In this document: in pieces, positions 17,029 through 26,616 of the stretch | Position numbering within the stretch: position 1 is the stretch's first letter | How the letters are laid out: every line of letters starts with the position of its first letter | From: Longimicrobiales bacterium | GTDB taxonomy: Bacteria; Gemmatimonadota; Gemmatimonadetes; Longimicrobiales; Gaopeijiaceae | Assembly (NCBI GenBank): GCA_951828585.1 | Contig: OX639991.1 | Span: forward strand, 1,954,576 to 2,018,575 | Direction: 5' to 3' | Length of the DNA stretch: 64,000 nt | The notes under the pieces: model-generated | What the model saw: the letters and a program-made list of their open reading frames with translations, nothing else | Database searches by the model: none | Told to the model about the DNA's origin: nothing | Translations under genes and position numbers: made by a program

Positions 17029-18282
17029 ATGGTACGCCTCCCCACCCTCACCTGGCTCGCGCTCCGCAACCTGGGCCGCGAAATGCGCCGCAGCGCCCTG
17101 ACCGCCGCCGCCATGGCCATGGGTCTGGCGCTCCTGATCTTCTCGCGCACCCTTGCCAACGGCATGCACGAGGACTGGATCGACTCGGGTGTAGGCCTGG
17201 GTTCGGGGCACGTCACCTTCCACGCGCCCGGGTACCGCGACAGCGAGAGTCTGGACGACCGCATGAGCGCGGCCCAGGTGGCGGCGTCGCTGGCCGCGGT
17301 CGCCAAGGCCGAGGTCCCCGAACCGGCGCTGGCTTCGGTCCGGGTGGCCACGCGCGGCCTGGCGTCGTCGCCCGAGGGAGCGCTCCCGGCGTTCATCATC
17401 GGGGTCGACCCCACGACCGAACTCGCGTTCTCGAAGCTGGGCGAGGAGGTGGTGGACGGGCGTTACCTGGAAGACGGCGACCGTCTCCACGCCTTCCTGG
17501 GCCAGGCGCTGGCGGAGCGGCTCGGGGTGCGCACCGGGTCCCGCATGGTCCTGACGGCGCAGGCCGCCCCGGGCGACATCGAGGGGCAGCTGGTCCGCGT
17601 CGTGGGCACCTACCGGACCGGGATCGACGCCCTGGACCAGACGCTGATCCACATCCCGCTCGGCACGGCCCGCTCCTGGCTGGGCGTGGAGGGCGCCACC
17701 GCCGTGGCCGTGTTCCTGCCCCACTCGTCCTACACCGACCCGGTGCTGGAAGAAGCCAGGGCCGAGGTGAGCGGGGCCGGGGTCGAGGTCGTGGGGTGGC
17801 CGGAGACTTCGCCGGACCTGTACTCGGCGCTCAAGCTGGACGACGGGGGCGACTGGGCCTTTCACGTCATCCTCTTCGCCATCGTGGCCCTGGCCATCCT
17901 CAACGCGATCTTCATTTCGGTGCTGCACCGGAAGCGGGAACTGGGACTGTTGCGCGCGCTCGGACTGAGCGGCCGGGAGACGGGGCTCGTGGTCTACATC
18001 GAGGGGATTCTGCTCACCTTCGCGAGCGGGATCGTCGGCGTGGGCGTGGGGCTGGCGGTGGTGTATCTCTTTCTTCGCGACGGTCTGGACATGTCGGGCC
18101 TGATGCCCTCGGACCTCAATTTCGGGGGGATCGCCTTCGACCCGGTCATGGTGCCGGTCATCGAAGCGAAGCCCGTGATCCAGAGCGTGGTGATGACGGC
18201 CCTGATCGGCCTGTCGGCGGCGCTCTACCCGGCGTGGCACGCGGCCCGCCTGGACCCGGCCGAAACAGTCAAGGTGGATTGA
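17029..18282 (+). CDS. ABC transporter permease, LolE/FtsX type
   Basis: 417 aa with the same plan as the previous gene: one N-terminal helix (ALTAAAMAMGLALLIFSRTL), a large periplasmic domain and three C-terminal helices including VILFAIVALAILNAIFISVL. RALGLSGRETGLVVYIEG is the coupling segment. It starts 7 nt after the first permease and ends directly against the ATPase gene (TGAATG). The two permeases should form the heterodimer. Confidence 0.88.
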   Translation: MVRLPTLTWLALRNLGREMRRSALTAAAMAMGLALLIFSRTLANGMHEDWIDSGVGLGSGHVTFHAPGYRDSESLDDRMSAAQVAASLAAVAKAEVPEPALASVRVATRGLASSPEGALPAFIIGVDPTTELAFSKLGEEVVDGRYLEDGDRLHAFLGQALAERLGVRTGSRMVLTAQAAPGDIEGQLVRVVGTYRTGIDALDQTLIHIPLGTARSWLGVEGATAVAVFLPHSSYTDPVLEEARAEVSGAGVEVVGWPETSPDLYSALKLDDGGDWAFHVILFAIVALAILNAIFISVLHRKRELGLLRALGLSGRETGLVVYIEGILLTFASGIVGVGVGLAVVYLFLRDGLDMSGLMPSDLNFGGIAFDPVMVPVIEAKPVIQSVVMTALIGLSAALYPAWHAARLDPAETVKVD

Positions 18283-18999
18283 ATGCAAGAGAACTCGACG
18301 GCAGGAAACGGGACGAACGGGGCGGGGCAGCCCGCCGTGCACACCGAGGGGCTGTGGAAGATCTATCCGCAGGAGCCGCGTCCGGTGGAGGCGGTGCGGG
18401 GGGTGGACATCGAGGTGTCCGCCGGGGAATTCGTGGCGATGGCCGGGCCGTCCGGTTCCGGCAAGACCACCGTGCTCAACCTGCTGGGAGGACTGACCCG
18501 CCCTTCACGGGGGAGAGTGTGGATCGCGGGCCGCGAGATCTCGGAACTGCCGGACAAGGAGCTGGCGAAAGTACGGCTTTCGCGGATCGGATTTGTCTTC
18601 CAATCCTACAACCTGCTTCCCGTGCTGACCGCCGCCGAGAACGCGGAGTTTACGATGCTGCTACAGGGGCTGCCCGCGCGGGAACGCCGCGAGCGGGTGC
18701 GGCGCCTGTTTGCGGAGATCGGGCTGGAGGGGCTGGAGGACCGGATGCCGCCGAAGCTGTCGGGCGGGCAGCAGCAGCGGGTGGCGGTGGCGCGCGCGGT
18801 GCTGGCGGAACCGGCGCTGGTGCTGGCCGACGAACCCACGGCCAACCTGGATTCGACGATGGCCGAGGCGCTGCTCGACGTGATGGAGAAGCTGAACCGG
18901 GAGAAGGGGACGACGTTTGTGTTTTCGACGCATGATCCAAGGGTGATGGAGCGGGCGGGGAGGTTGATTCGGTTGGTGGATGGGCGGGTGGAGGGGTAG
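18283..18999 (+). CDS. ABC transporter ATP-binding protein, LolD/MacB type
   Basis: 238 aa. Walker A GPSGSGKTTVL, Q-loop FVFQSYNLLPVLTA, signature LSGGQQQRVAVARA, Walker B LVLADEPTANLD and switch His in STHD are all intact. Length and the NLLP motif fit the LolD/MacB branch. It energises the two upstream permeases; LolA-like protein, permeases and ATPase make a complete system. The following 20 bases are G-rich. Confidence 0.92.
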   Translation: MQENSTAGNGTNGAGQPAVHTEGLWKIYPQEPRPVEAVRGVDIEVSAGEFVAMAGPSGSGKTTVLNLLGGLTRPSRGRVWIAGREISELPDKELAKVRLSRIGFVFQSYNLLPVLTAAENAEFTMLLQGLPARERRERVRRLFAEIGLEGLEDRMPPKLSGGQQQRVAVARAVLAEPALVLADEPTANLDSTMAEALLDVMEKLNREKGTTFVFSTHDPRVMERAGRLIRLVDGRVEG

Positions 19000-19033
19000 G
19001 GGGGGGTGGGGGGCTGCGGCAGCCGCGTGGCAG

Positions 19034-19050
19034 TGTGTAATTCTTACACA
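19034..19050. promoter_or_regulatory. TGTGTAATNNTTACACA operator, copy 1
   Basis: Palindrome with 7-bp arms, preceded by GTGGCAG. No TA gene follows it here. It matches three other sites in the window (25234, 26617, 31200), two of which precede antitoxin genes. The 19000-19263 gap holds nothing else that I can name. Confidence 0.5.
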
Positions 19051-19263
19051 CTCCGAGCGAACCAGCCGATCACCCGCCGGCGCGCGCAACCACCACCGTT
19101 TCCCGGTTTAGCGGTTAGGCCCAATGAACTTCCGTCGCGAGGTAGTCGCGCAGTATGGCCCTAACGACTAGCCCGTCGTCCTGCTCTACCCGGTCCCGAT
19201 AGACCAAGGGATGGACGAGTGGGCACGGGGAACACACGGTAGCGAGGGGTCTCCGTATGTGGC

Positions 19264-19485
19264 CTAGCCGACATGCCGCCCATGCGGCTTGTGGTTCAAC
19301 ACTCTGTGGATGTACCCACCCCGCGATCGCCCCGGTGCCGTGAACTCCGCCCAGACTTCCGGCGGGCACGCCGAATACCTCCACTCCACACCATCAGGGA
19401 ATCGCACATAGATCGTTTCCGTTTCTGGATCGTACGCCTCGGCAACAATTCGGCACGACTCGGTCACGGGCAGCCATTCAATCAT
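19264..19485 (-). CDS. KTSC-domain small protein
   Basis: 73 aa: MIEWLPVTESCRIVAEAYDP ... YVRFPDGVEWRYSACPPEVW ... GGYIHRVLNHKPHGR. This is the KTSC domain (named after lysyl-tRNA synthetase C-terminal similarity). The usual first Ser of V-x-S-S is here SC, and the domain is complete. Start ATG 19485 overlaps the HerA stop (ATGA), so it is translationally coupled as the last gene of the SIR2-HerA cassette. Its role is unknown; RNA binding has been proposed for the domain. Confidence 0.75.
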   Translation of the reverse strand: MIEWLPVTESCRIVAEAYDPETETIYVRFPDGVEWRYSACPPEVWAEFTAPGRSRGGYIHRVLNHKPHGRHVG

Positions 19486-21290
19486 TCTTCCTCCTCCTCT
19501 TCGTATGTTCCTCTCCATGCGGAAAGTGCCGGGCCAACGTCCGGTGTTCGAAGTTGACTACGCCAAGGATCCAACGACGGATCGTCGGCGAGTGGCTTCG
19601 GATCTGGTGGATCTAAGAGGACGCGTGCGGGCAACACGACGGATTCACCACTCACCACACCCTCCCCCGTACGCAATGATGGTAGTGCAGCAGCCAAGCC
19701 TGCCGTTGCATCAGGCAACGCCGCTCGAATCGCACCTTGATCCTCAGCATTCGACAGCCGAAGTGATATCACGGTGCCGCACTGTGCCAGCGCGGTGTCC
19801 GGCAGCTCCGTTGGACGCTGGGACACCAGCAACAGTCCGACACCATACTTCCTTCCTTCTCTTGCGATGCGATTCGCCGCACGACGAGTCAACGCATTGG
19901 CATCGGCACCGAGGTACCGGTGCGCTTCCTCCAATACGATCAGCACTGGGCTAGGGCGCCCAATCCCGGGACCGTCGGCACTACAACGGAGCGCAACTTC
20001 GAATATCAGATTAAGCACAACTCCTATAGCAAGATCTGCCGCAACCGACGACACGCCAGCAAAATCGAGCACAGAAACCGGTTGTTCCCCTCCAAGCCAT
20101 TCCTGCATCACCTCAATCAAGGGATCGTCTCCACAGGGATCACCGCCTGGCTCCTGAAAGAACCGTAGCTGTGGATCCAGCAGTCCGAGCCGAAGCAGGC
20201 TTGGCATCGTTCCGTAGGCACCGTGGTACGGACCCTTGTGCGGCGGTTTGCCACCCGCTGCATATGGCTTGTATACGGATGACCGCAGCTGCGAGGCATC
20301 GCCAACTTCAATTCGGCAGACGCTGTTAGGGTCTCCCTTCTTGTCAAGCGTCTCGGAGTTCTCCTCATCGAGTCGATACCACACGCTTCGAATATCAAAC
20401 GGCACGGGCGTGTCGGATGTCACAGCCGAGGGATCCAGAGAAAGCCACTCGGCATCGCTAACAAACTGACGGCGATGTTCCGTTACAAGCTCCGCGAAGC
20501 GGCTGCGGAACGTCGGCCCACCGCGGGAGCCGCAGAACGTGCTGATGATCTCAGTTGCTGGAAGCGCCCAAAACGGCACCCGCAACTGCGCATCCCCGGT
20601 CGCAAGCACACTCTTGACCGCCGCACGATCCGACAATGCGTGAGGATACTCGCCGTGTGGATCTATGACAACAATATTGGATGCTGACCATCCTTCGCTC
20701 ACAAATCCCTGCAACAACGATGCAACCGCGCTGGTCTTCCCCGAACCTGTAGAACCCACAATCGCCGCATGGCGGACGACAAACCGTGCCACGTCGACGC
20801 ACACCGGTACATCTGTAGCCGCAGCCAACCGGCCCAGGCACAGATGACGAGCGTCTGGATGGGGGAATACAGATTTGAGTTGTTCCGTTGTAGCGAAGTG
20901 AACGGGATCATCGAGCCCCGGATAGGCACCCACGCCTCGCTGAAAGCGTCCGGTGCCCCGATCTATAGACCCAAGCAACTGAACTTGGAGCCAACGTTTG
21001 TCGTGCTGTACGGCTTCCGCAGGCGCCACAGGGCCGGACAGTTCGGCAATACCAACAAGCCCAACCGTTGCGATGAGATCTACCGGTCCTTGTGGAATCC
21101 GGACCAACGAACCGATCTGACCCACAGACTGCAAGCGACCGCGATATATTGGCGCTGTGCCCGCAAGATCGGAATCAAGCGCCACCGTAACAGTAGACCC
21201 TAGCACATGACGAACTTCGCCAATGCGAGTGGGGTCGCGGCCAGTCACGACAATCTCCCGGTGAGGTCGGGGATCGGATTCCGAAACCAC
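19482..21290 (-). CDS. HerA-like ATPase of a SIR2-HerA defence pair
   Basis: 602 aa. The N-terminal HAS-barrel (IGEVRHVLGSTVTVALDSDL ... VGQIGSLVRIPQG) is followed by Walker A IVGSTGSGKTSAV (about residue 175), VVIDPHGEYPHAL, Walker B VLIVLEEAHRYLG, SREGRKYGVGLLLVSQRP-like sensor sequence and an acidic tail of six Glu. HerA forms hexamers. With SIR2 partners it builds an NAD-depleting or nuclease anti-phage complex (known for SIR2-HerA/Nezha). The start is GTG 21290 immediately after the SIR2 stop, so the two are made together. Confidence 0.9.
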   Translation of the reverse strand: MVSESDPRPHREIVVTGRDPTRIGEVRHVLGSTVTVALDSDLAGTAPIYRGRLQSVGQIGSLVRIPQGPVDLIATVGLVGIAELSGPVAPAEAVQHDKRWLQVQLLGSIDRGTGRFQRGVGAYPGLDDPVHFATTEQLKSVFPHPDARHLCLGRLAAATDVPVCVDVARFVVRHAAIVGSTGSGKTSAVASLLQGFVSEGWSASNIVVIDPHGEYPHALSDRAAVKSVLATGDAQLRVPFWALPATEIISTFCGSRGGPTFRSRFAELVTEHRRQFVSDAEWLSLDPSAVTSDTPVPFDIRSVWYRLDEENSETLDKKGDPNSVCRIEVGDASQLRSSVYKPYAAGGKPPHKGPYHGAYGTMPSLLRLGLLDPQLRFFQEPGGDPCGDDPLIEVMQEWLGGEQPVSVLDFAGVSSVAADLAIGVVLNLIFEVALRCSADGPGIGRPSPVLIVLEEAHRYLGADANALTRRAANRIAREGRKYGVGLLLVSQRPTELPDTALAQCGTVISLRLSNAEDQGAIRAALPDATAGLAAALPSLRTGEGVVSGESVVLPARVLLDPPDPKPLADDPSLDPWRSQLRTPDVGPALSAWRGTYEEEEEE

Positions 21291-22391
21291 TCATTCTTCT
21301 CCACGTGGATCAGCACTCCGGGCTAAGAACTTGGCGAGATTGCGGAAGTCACCCATTCCAAACCTACCTTCATTCCATACGTCCGCCGGTGCGTCCCCGG
21401 GATCCCTCCAGCACATGCGGGAGCCCCCAAGGATCGCTTCATTGTCGGCCACTACTTGCAAATTCGGCGTGATCGCCGCGCGTTCCGCGAGTACAGCCGG
21501 TATGTCCCCATAGCAGAATGCGATGAACTCTGAGCGAGCACGTCGCGTTGCGGCATCGAAGATGTGCTCGTTCAAGTGGTCGTCCCCGAAAGAATACCCG
21601 GTGATTAGCAACATTGTCTCGGGCAGATGAAGCGCTCGCCGTAAACGGTCCTGCAGGACAATGAACGGAAGGCGTCGTGATTCGTCGTATTTCGCATCTG
21701 ACGGATAGATAGCGGCCGGGCGTCCGTCCGGAACTGGATGACCCAGGCGTACGACCTGTTGACCATCTCCAGAAACCCAGTTGACGGAGCCATGCAACTT
21801 CCAGAGTCTAACAAAAGAGACGGGGATGGCTTCGGTCTCCGGCGGTCCTGGCAGTTCCTCCACTAGCTCTGTATGAAAGCGCGCTCTTAGAGTACCCACG
21901 AAACCGTCGAAATATGGTGCACGCATGGTTTCCAAAGCTGTCTCAAGCAGTAGATCATAGTTAACCGTGAACAGCTCAATTGGCCTATGATAGTTGGCGC
22001 GTGCCACCCAAGCCGCAAAATGACGTGCGGAAGTTAGATCAATGTCGTCTGGAGTTAGGGCGTTGACGACGGCTCGGCACACCACCTTATCCAGCTCGGT
22101 AGCCATTTCAGTGGTCAGGTCGTCCACGGTCTCGCCGCCCGACACAAGTGCAGCAATGCGCCGAATGCGGCTCAAGGCCTCCTCAAGGCTCCGTCCGGTC
22201 AGTTGCCGACTAAACGCTGTAGCATTCCCATCGTCAAGAACTGTTAGAACATGCTTTTGGAGTTCGGCGATATCCGGTAAGCCGCATGCCTTCCCGACTC
22301 CGGCACCTAAGAAAAAGCACACATGCCTTGACCGGCTGGCGAGCTTCGCGCCGAGGGAGGCGGCGAATTCCATTGGGTGGTGTTCCGTCAT
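21291..22391 (-). CDS. SIR2-domain NADase partner of HerA
   Basis: 366 aa from ATG 22391; an in-frame TTG at 22460 is possible but less likely. HVCFFLGAGVGKACGLPD is the NAD-binding glycine motif, IELFTVNYDLLLETAL carries the conserved Asn-Tyr-Asp, LWKLHGSVNW the catalytic His, and LLITGYSFGDDHLNEHI is typical of the defence-type SIR2 (SIR2_2). Motif GAGVGKA departs from the common GAGAS. In known systems phage infection triggers NAD+ cleavage and abortive infection. Confidence 0.9.
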   Translation of the reverse strand: MTEHHPMEFAASLGAKLASRSRHVCFFLGAGVGKACGLPDIAELQKHVLTVLDDGNATAFSRQLTGRSLEEALSRIRRIAALVSGGETVDDLTTEMATELDKVVCRAVVNALTPDDIDLTSARHFAAWVARANYHRPIELFTVNYDLLLETALETMRAPYFDGFVGTLRARFHTELVEELPGPPETEAIPVSFVRLWKLHGSVNWVSGDGQQVVRLGHPVPDGRPAAIYPSDAKYDESRRLPFIVLQDRLRRALHLPETMLLITGYSFGDDHLNEHIFDAATRRARSEFIAFCYGDIPAVLAERAAITPNLQVVADNEAILGGSRMCWRDPGDAPADVWNEGRFGMGDFRNLAKFLARSADPRGEE

Positions 22392-22529
22392 GGCGACGCC
22401 TAGCGTATGCAGAAACAGGCCGACCAAAGAGCGGTCGAGATCTGTTGTCCGTGTATGCAAGTGTTGAAAACGTGGCGAACGGCGTCTGGAATACTATTAT
22501 GTAAGGCGTCCGGGCCGTTTGTCTGGAAG

Positions 22530-22880
22530 CTATGCAAAATAGTGTTCTCCTGACAGTCGCGACCACGATAACGCCCACACGGGCTTGACAGAAGTGACTT
22601 GTCTGACTCCTTTGATTGGTCGGAGAGTCTTGACGCCCTTTACGGGTTTGATTTGCCTGACGGGTGTTACCGGACCACCACGAGCGGCCGAAGCAAAAAA
22701 CACAGCATACCCGTCTAAGTCCCTTATCCATCCGTTGTCAAACCATCCAATGTGTTTACCCGCAAACGTGTAAACGGCGGTTCCTGACAAATATGCGACT
22801 GGCTTGCCGGAGAAAAGATAGAAGTGTCCCTCGTCATCAGAGTACGCGATTGGTGCGCCTGAACTGCTATAGAAATCCAT
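22530..22880 (-). CDS. 4-fold beta-flower-type small protein
   Basis: 116 aa. Repeated short strands (MDFYSSSGAPIAYSDDEGHF; YLFSGKPVAYLSGTAVYTF; AGKHIGWFDNGWIRDLDGYA) match the pattern of proteins called 4-fold beta flower. A tail of KPVKGVK-RPIKGVRQVTSVKP repeats ends in WSRLSGEHYF. Function is unknown. It lies 138 nt upstream of SIR2 on the same strand and may head the cassette. ISL3 sits 29 nt upstream of its ATG and probably removed its promoter. Confidence 0.65.
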   Translation of the reverse strand: MDFYSSSGAPIAYSDDEGHFYLFSGKPVAYLSGTAVYTFAGKHIGWFDNGWIRDLDGYAVFFASAARGGPVTPVRQIKPVKGVKTLRPIKGVRQVTSVKPVWALSWSRLSGEHYFA

Positions 22881-22909
22881 TGTCGTGCTTGCTTTCTGTT
22901 CTCTTTTGG

Positions 22910-24550
22910 GGTTCTTCCCCTTTTCTGGTGGGTAGCAGGTCATGTGCGCAGGCCATCGGGGTAGAGGTCGAGGCCGCCGAGGTGGAAGAGGATGGCGTTC
23001 GCGAAGCGTTCCCGGTTGCGAAAGCCGCGGCTGCGGACCTTGACTGTCTTGATCCGGCTGTTGATGCCTTCCGCCGGTTCGTTGGTGGCGCGGAGGATGA
23101 TCGCATTGACGATTCCCCACAGATGCTCCCGGATCATCCGGGCGGTTTTCAGGACCGGCTCCAGATCGCAGTCCGATGCCCACTCCAGCCACCGGTGCCA
23201 TCCGGCCAGCGCCCAGGTTCTGCTCCGGTAGTTCCAGAGGTTCGCGGCCGCTTCCTTCAGCTCCCAGGCCTGGGCGGTCCGGCGGGTGCCCGCACGGAGC
23301 CTCGCGAACGCCAGCTTTTCGGCGTGCGTCTTCCGTCTGGGGCCCTTCAGCCACTGCCACTTGGTGCCCACGAGGATCCCGTTGCCCTCCTTCACCAGCG
23401 CCCGGTGCTCCGCCCGCCGGACCTTGTCCACCGCGTCGCCGAGGTGCTTGGCCACGTGGAACCGGTCGAACGCGATCTTCATCACGGCGTCCGGGATCAT
23501 CGCCAGAGTCGCCGAGATGTAGGGCCCCCACATGTCCATGCTGACGCTCTCGACAGCCTCCCGGTACTTCTCTCCCATGCCCTCGTAGAACGCCAGGAGC
23601 ACGTCCTTGCCCCGTCCCGGGGCGACATGCACGACGTGGCCCGTCTCCGGATTCGACACCACGGTCACGTACTGGTGCCGGCGGCGGAACGAGGTCTCGT
23701 CCACCGAAAGGCGCCGAACCGCCTTCGTCTTGCGGCGCGCAAGTCCCCGCGCCACTGCACGTTGCATGATTCCGTCCACCGCGTTCCAGCTCAGCCGCAT
23801 CCGGCTGGCGACCGCCTGTACGCTCGCCACCTTGAGCCACCGGATCACCTCCGCCTCGAACTCCATCGTGTACCTCGTGCTCCCCTCCGCCCACGGCACC
23901 TGAATCGTGACCACCCCGTGCTCCGGGCACTGGACCCGCGGGACATTGCAGACCAGAAAGGTCTTGTAGCCCCAGGCATCCAGGTTCCGCCACTCGCGGC
24001 GGCGCGTATCGTAGCCCGGGCACGCCTCGCCGCAGTGAGGACACCTCAACGGGCTCCCTCCGGTCCGTTGCAACTCCACCCGAAGTTCCTTGGGGTCCCG
24101 GGTCGGCTCCACCCTCGTGACCTTCCACTCCGGACCCAGGCCCAGAACGGCGTCCAGCCAGTCTCTTCCGGCCATGTCTGCGAGTTCCCTTCCGTCTCGT
24201 TGTGGACACCTGCCGGGAGCGAGCGCTCCGCGGCCTGACCACGCAATTTCCTCCGAGTCTCGCGATCCCGAAAGGCAACCCGCTACTCTCCTCCCCGTTC
24301 AGCACCAGCGCCGGTGGCTTCCGCGCCCAACCAAGTCGTTGTGCGAGGAGTGGTCGAGAGGGTCACCCCGGCCGGTCGGCGGCACGTCAGCCTTCGCCGA
24401 AGGGGATCGCCCCTCCCGTCGTCTACTACATCCTCGCTGTTCCACTCTCTCCACCCACGCTCATCCCACCGCCGCTGTTGCGAAAGCCCGCCAACCCGCC
24501 CCATAATTCGACCCTCCCCCTTGCCCGCCCACCACGACAGGGGAAGAACC
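22910..24550 (-). mobile_element. ISL3-family element
   Basis: 1641 bp. The ends GGTTCTTCCCCTTTTCTGG and, reversed, GGTTCTTCCCCTGTCGTGG are imperfect inverted repeats. The 8-bp target duplication tcttttgg lies at 22902-22909 and 24551-24558, the size expected for ISL3. The duplication is perfect, so insertion is recent or unrearranged. Confidence 0.95.
22940..24175 (-). CDS. ISL3-family transposase
   Basis: 411 aa. The N-terminal zinc-finger-like CPHCGEACPGYDTR-RREW and later CPEHG is followed by an HTH (VASVQAVASRMRLSWNAVDG) and the DDE_Tnp_ISL3 domain with LSVDETSFRRRHQYVTVVS (Asp), VSMDMWGPYISATL (Asp) and the late Glu in TNEPAEGINSRIKTVK. It appears complete and active. Confidence 0.95.
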   Translation of the reverse strand: MAGRDWLDAVLGLGPEWKVTRVEPTRDPKELRVELQRTGGSPLRCPHCGEACPGYDTRRREWRNLDAWGYKTFLVCNVPRVQCPEHGVVTIQVPWAEGSTRYTMEFEAEVIRWLKVASVQAVASRMRLSWNAVDGIMQRAVARGLARRKTKAVRRLSVDETSFRRRHQYVTVVSNPETGHVVHVAPGRGKDVLLAFYEGMGEKYREAVESVSMDMWGPYISATLAMIPDAVMKIAFDRFHVAKHLGDAVDKVRRAEHRALVKEGNGILVGTKWQWLKGPRRKTHAEKLAFARLRAGTRRTAQAWELKEAAANLWNYRSRTWALAGWHRWLEWASDCDLEPVLKTARMIREHLWGIVNAIILRATNEPAEGINSRIKTVKVRSRGFRNRERFANAILFHLGGLDLYPDGLRT

Positions 24551-24558
24551 TCTTTTGG

Positions 24559-25233
24559 TTGGTCCCGTTACCAACCATCACCTACGTGACGGGGAGCCGG
24601 GGCTGTTGTCAACGCTCAAACTAACACGTCGGCGGATTCGGGTCGAGGGGGGGACGTGCCCTCTCGCCGCGGCGGTCGTTTCCTCAGCTCAGGAGAGTTC
24701 GCGGAGGTGGCGAGGTGGTCACGCGAAGTGATACTGCTGGAGAGCGGCGGCGGCGTGTCGAAGTTGTCGACGCTCGTCGAGTTCACGCTATCGGCGCTGG
24801 CGAGCCCGGCAGTCACGAGGGCGCCGCAAAGGGGGCCACGGGGTGACGCAAGCGAATGTCCGCCATCTGGCCCGGTTTCCTCGCCATTTTGGACCGACGG
24901 ATCTGAATCCAACAGTGGCGACGAGACGGCAGATCGTGAAGTCCTGGTTAGACGTCGGAGAGTTCTTGCCGGGAATTGCGTTAGCGATTGGGGGGCCTGA
25001 TAAGCGTGAGGTCGGTAATCCAAGTCTACCGAGCCCAATGGACTTACGGGGTTCCGGGGGTCGGATTCCCGCCAGGAATGCGCTAGAAAAAGCCCCTTCG
25101 GCGGTGTTCAGAAGACCTTCCGGAGGTGGTGCGGATCGGCTCGCAAGTAGCACTGGAGCATCGTCCTGGCCCACTCTTATGGGGTCTGCGTAGTCATCGT
25201 CATGGGGCTCAGGGGCTGGCAGCCGGGTGGTAG
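24559..25233. other. Gap without a recognisable gene
   Basis: About 670 bp between the ISL3 duplication and the operator at 25234. Both strands have ORFs of 115-140 codons but they are Arg/Ser/Pro-rich, overlap each other antisense and match nothing that I know. It may be an old remnant of the region ISL3 entered. Confidence 0.4.
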
Positions 25234-25250
25234 TGTGTAATCCTTACACA
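25234..25250. promoter_or_regulatory. TGTGTAATNNTTACACA operator, copy 2
   Basis: The palindrome is followed by CACGCTGAGACATGTTGGAGG, which resembles the leader behind the copy at 31200 (CACACTGGAACACCTTGGGAGG). The TA gene that should follow is missing; the beta-propeller gene's 3' end comes next. It is a beheaded TA promoter. Confidence 0.5.
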
Positions 25251-25337
25251 TCACGCTGAGACATGTTGGAGGAGAGCAACCGCCGGAGGCATCTTCGCCC
25301 TCCAGACCCTCCGAATCGGACCACGCAAACCACCCAG

Positions 25338-26429
25338 TCACCCCCCCGCCCGCCCAACCACCACCGTCTCCTGGTCCAGCTCGTCGAAATGCAGAAACAC
25401 AGCCCTGTCCCCCGACACATCCAGAATCCGCGCCGTCCCGCCGAAACCAAGCCTCCCCTCCCGAACCCACCCACCCCCCGACTCCCCAAACACATGAAAC
25501 ACCGTCGATTCGTCCACCGTTTCCACGATCCACAACGACCCCTCCCGGCTCGCGAGCATCCCGCGCAAACCCCGCAGCGGCAACCCCGCCAGCTCCACCG
25601 CATCTCGGGACAATTCGCTCGCACCGTCGCCCGCACGATAGGCGGACACCTCCAGCGAATCCCCGCCGAAGGTCGCCACGAACAGCCGTTCCCCTCCTCC
25701 GGCAATCGTCGCCCAGGCGGCATGTTCGTCGCGAATGAGCTCGAAGGATCCCGTATCGGGCCCCCGCTCCCACAGTCCGTGAGGGACGCGGGCGACCGTG
25801 TTCGAGACACCACCCTCGGCGGTCACTTCGAGAACGGCCACGGTGTCGCGGGCTTTCGTGCCGGGCGGCGTGGCCAACCCCATGAGCCCGGGCGGCGTCC
25901 CCAATGACAGCGCCGCCCAGACCCTCGCGCCCATCCGGGTCATCGCCGCGACGTCTCTCCCCCGGCCCCCGTCCCCGGGCAGCGTGAAGATCCGGCCGAA
26001 GTCGCCCGATCGGGAAAAGACGGAGAAGCGGCCGAGACTCATGTCGTATGCCAGCAGCGAGTCCGGGCCGTGGGGTTCCAGTGAGACCGGCCGCCCGAAC
26101 TCGCCCGGCCCCGAGCCTCGCCTGCCGATGCGGCTGGTCCGCCCACTGCCGATATCGTATCGAATGAGTTCGCCATCGCCTCCGTTGACCAGGTAGACGG
26201 CGTCCCTCTCGTTGTCGAGGACGGCATCGAATACCCGGTAGAAGGGTGGCTCATCCCACATCGGGCCGCTCCCCAACACGGCGACCGTGTCGATGCGGTC
26301 CCACGGGAGCTGGCTCGGATGGACGTCGCCGGCGGGCAATTCGGCGCCCGGCGGATCCGGATCCCCCACGCCGTCGGCTACCGGCATGACCAGCAGCATG
26401 GACATCATCGCGCGGGCCAAACTGGTCAT
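25338..26429 (-). CDS. 6-bladed beta-propeller protein, duplicate A
   Basis: 363 aa. A hydrophobic leader (MTSLARAMMSMLLVMPVA) precedes repeated blades: VFDAVLDNERDAVYLVNGGD, GRRGSGPGEFGRPVSLEPHG, DSLLAYDMSLGRFSVFSRSG and ASREGSLWIVETVDESTVFH. The GxGPGEF motif is typical of the NHL-like 6-bladed family, usually secreted and of unknown ligand. A near-identical copy lies at 28378-29475. Confidence 0.75.
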   Translation of the reverse strand: MTSLARAMMSMLLVMPVADGVGDPDPPGAELPAGDVHPSQLPWDRIDTVAVLGSGPMWDEPPFYRVFDAVLDNERDAVYLVNGGDGELIRYDIGSGRTSRIGRRGSGPGEFGRPVSLEPHGPDSLLAYDMSLGRFSVFSRSGDFGRIFTLPGDGGRGRDVAAMTRMGARVWAALSLGTPPGLMGLATPPGTKARDTVAVLEVTAEGGVSNTVARVPHGLWERGPDTGSFELIRDEHAAWATIAGGGERLFVATFGGDSLEVSAYRAGDGASELSRDAVELAGLPLRGLRGMLASREGSLWIVETVDESTVFHVFGESGGGWVREGRLGFGGTARILDVSGDRAVFLHFDELDQETVVVGRAGG

Positions 26430-26533
26430 GGCTGCATCCTCTGGTTTGGGAGTCCTACTCTATGGTGGCGATCCACGACAATCACGGTTCGCTCCGGTAG
26501 AGCCTGGTCGGCCAGAGCCGGCAGGTCAAGCGC
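25338..26533 (-). repeat. Direct duplication, unit A
   Basis: This roughly 1.2-kb segment (beta-propeller gene plus about 100 bp upstream) is repeated at 28378-29580 in the same orientation. Scattered substitutions show the copies are not fresh. The AbiE and VapBC genes lie between the units. Confidence 0.9.
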
Positions 26534-26616
26534 CTGGCCGATGACGAGGAGAGCTTTCCCCAACCCCCTCAGCCCCGCCACTGCGCGATGGTTCTCAGTT
26601 GCCAACCACATGGCAG

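Noticed and set aside
24616-25174. Two overlapping 128-140-codon minus-strand ORFs
   Set aside because: Low-complexity, antisense to one another, no start signals and no family resemblance.
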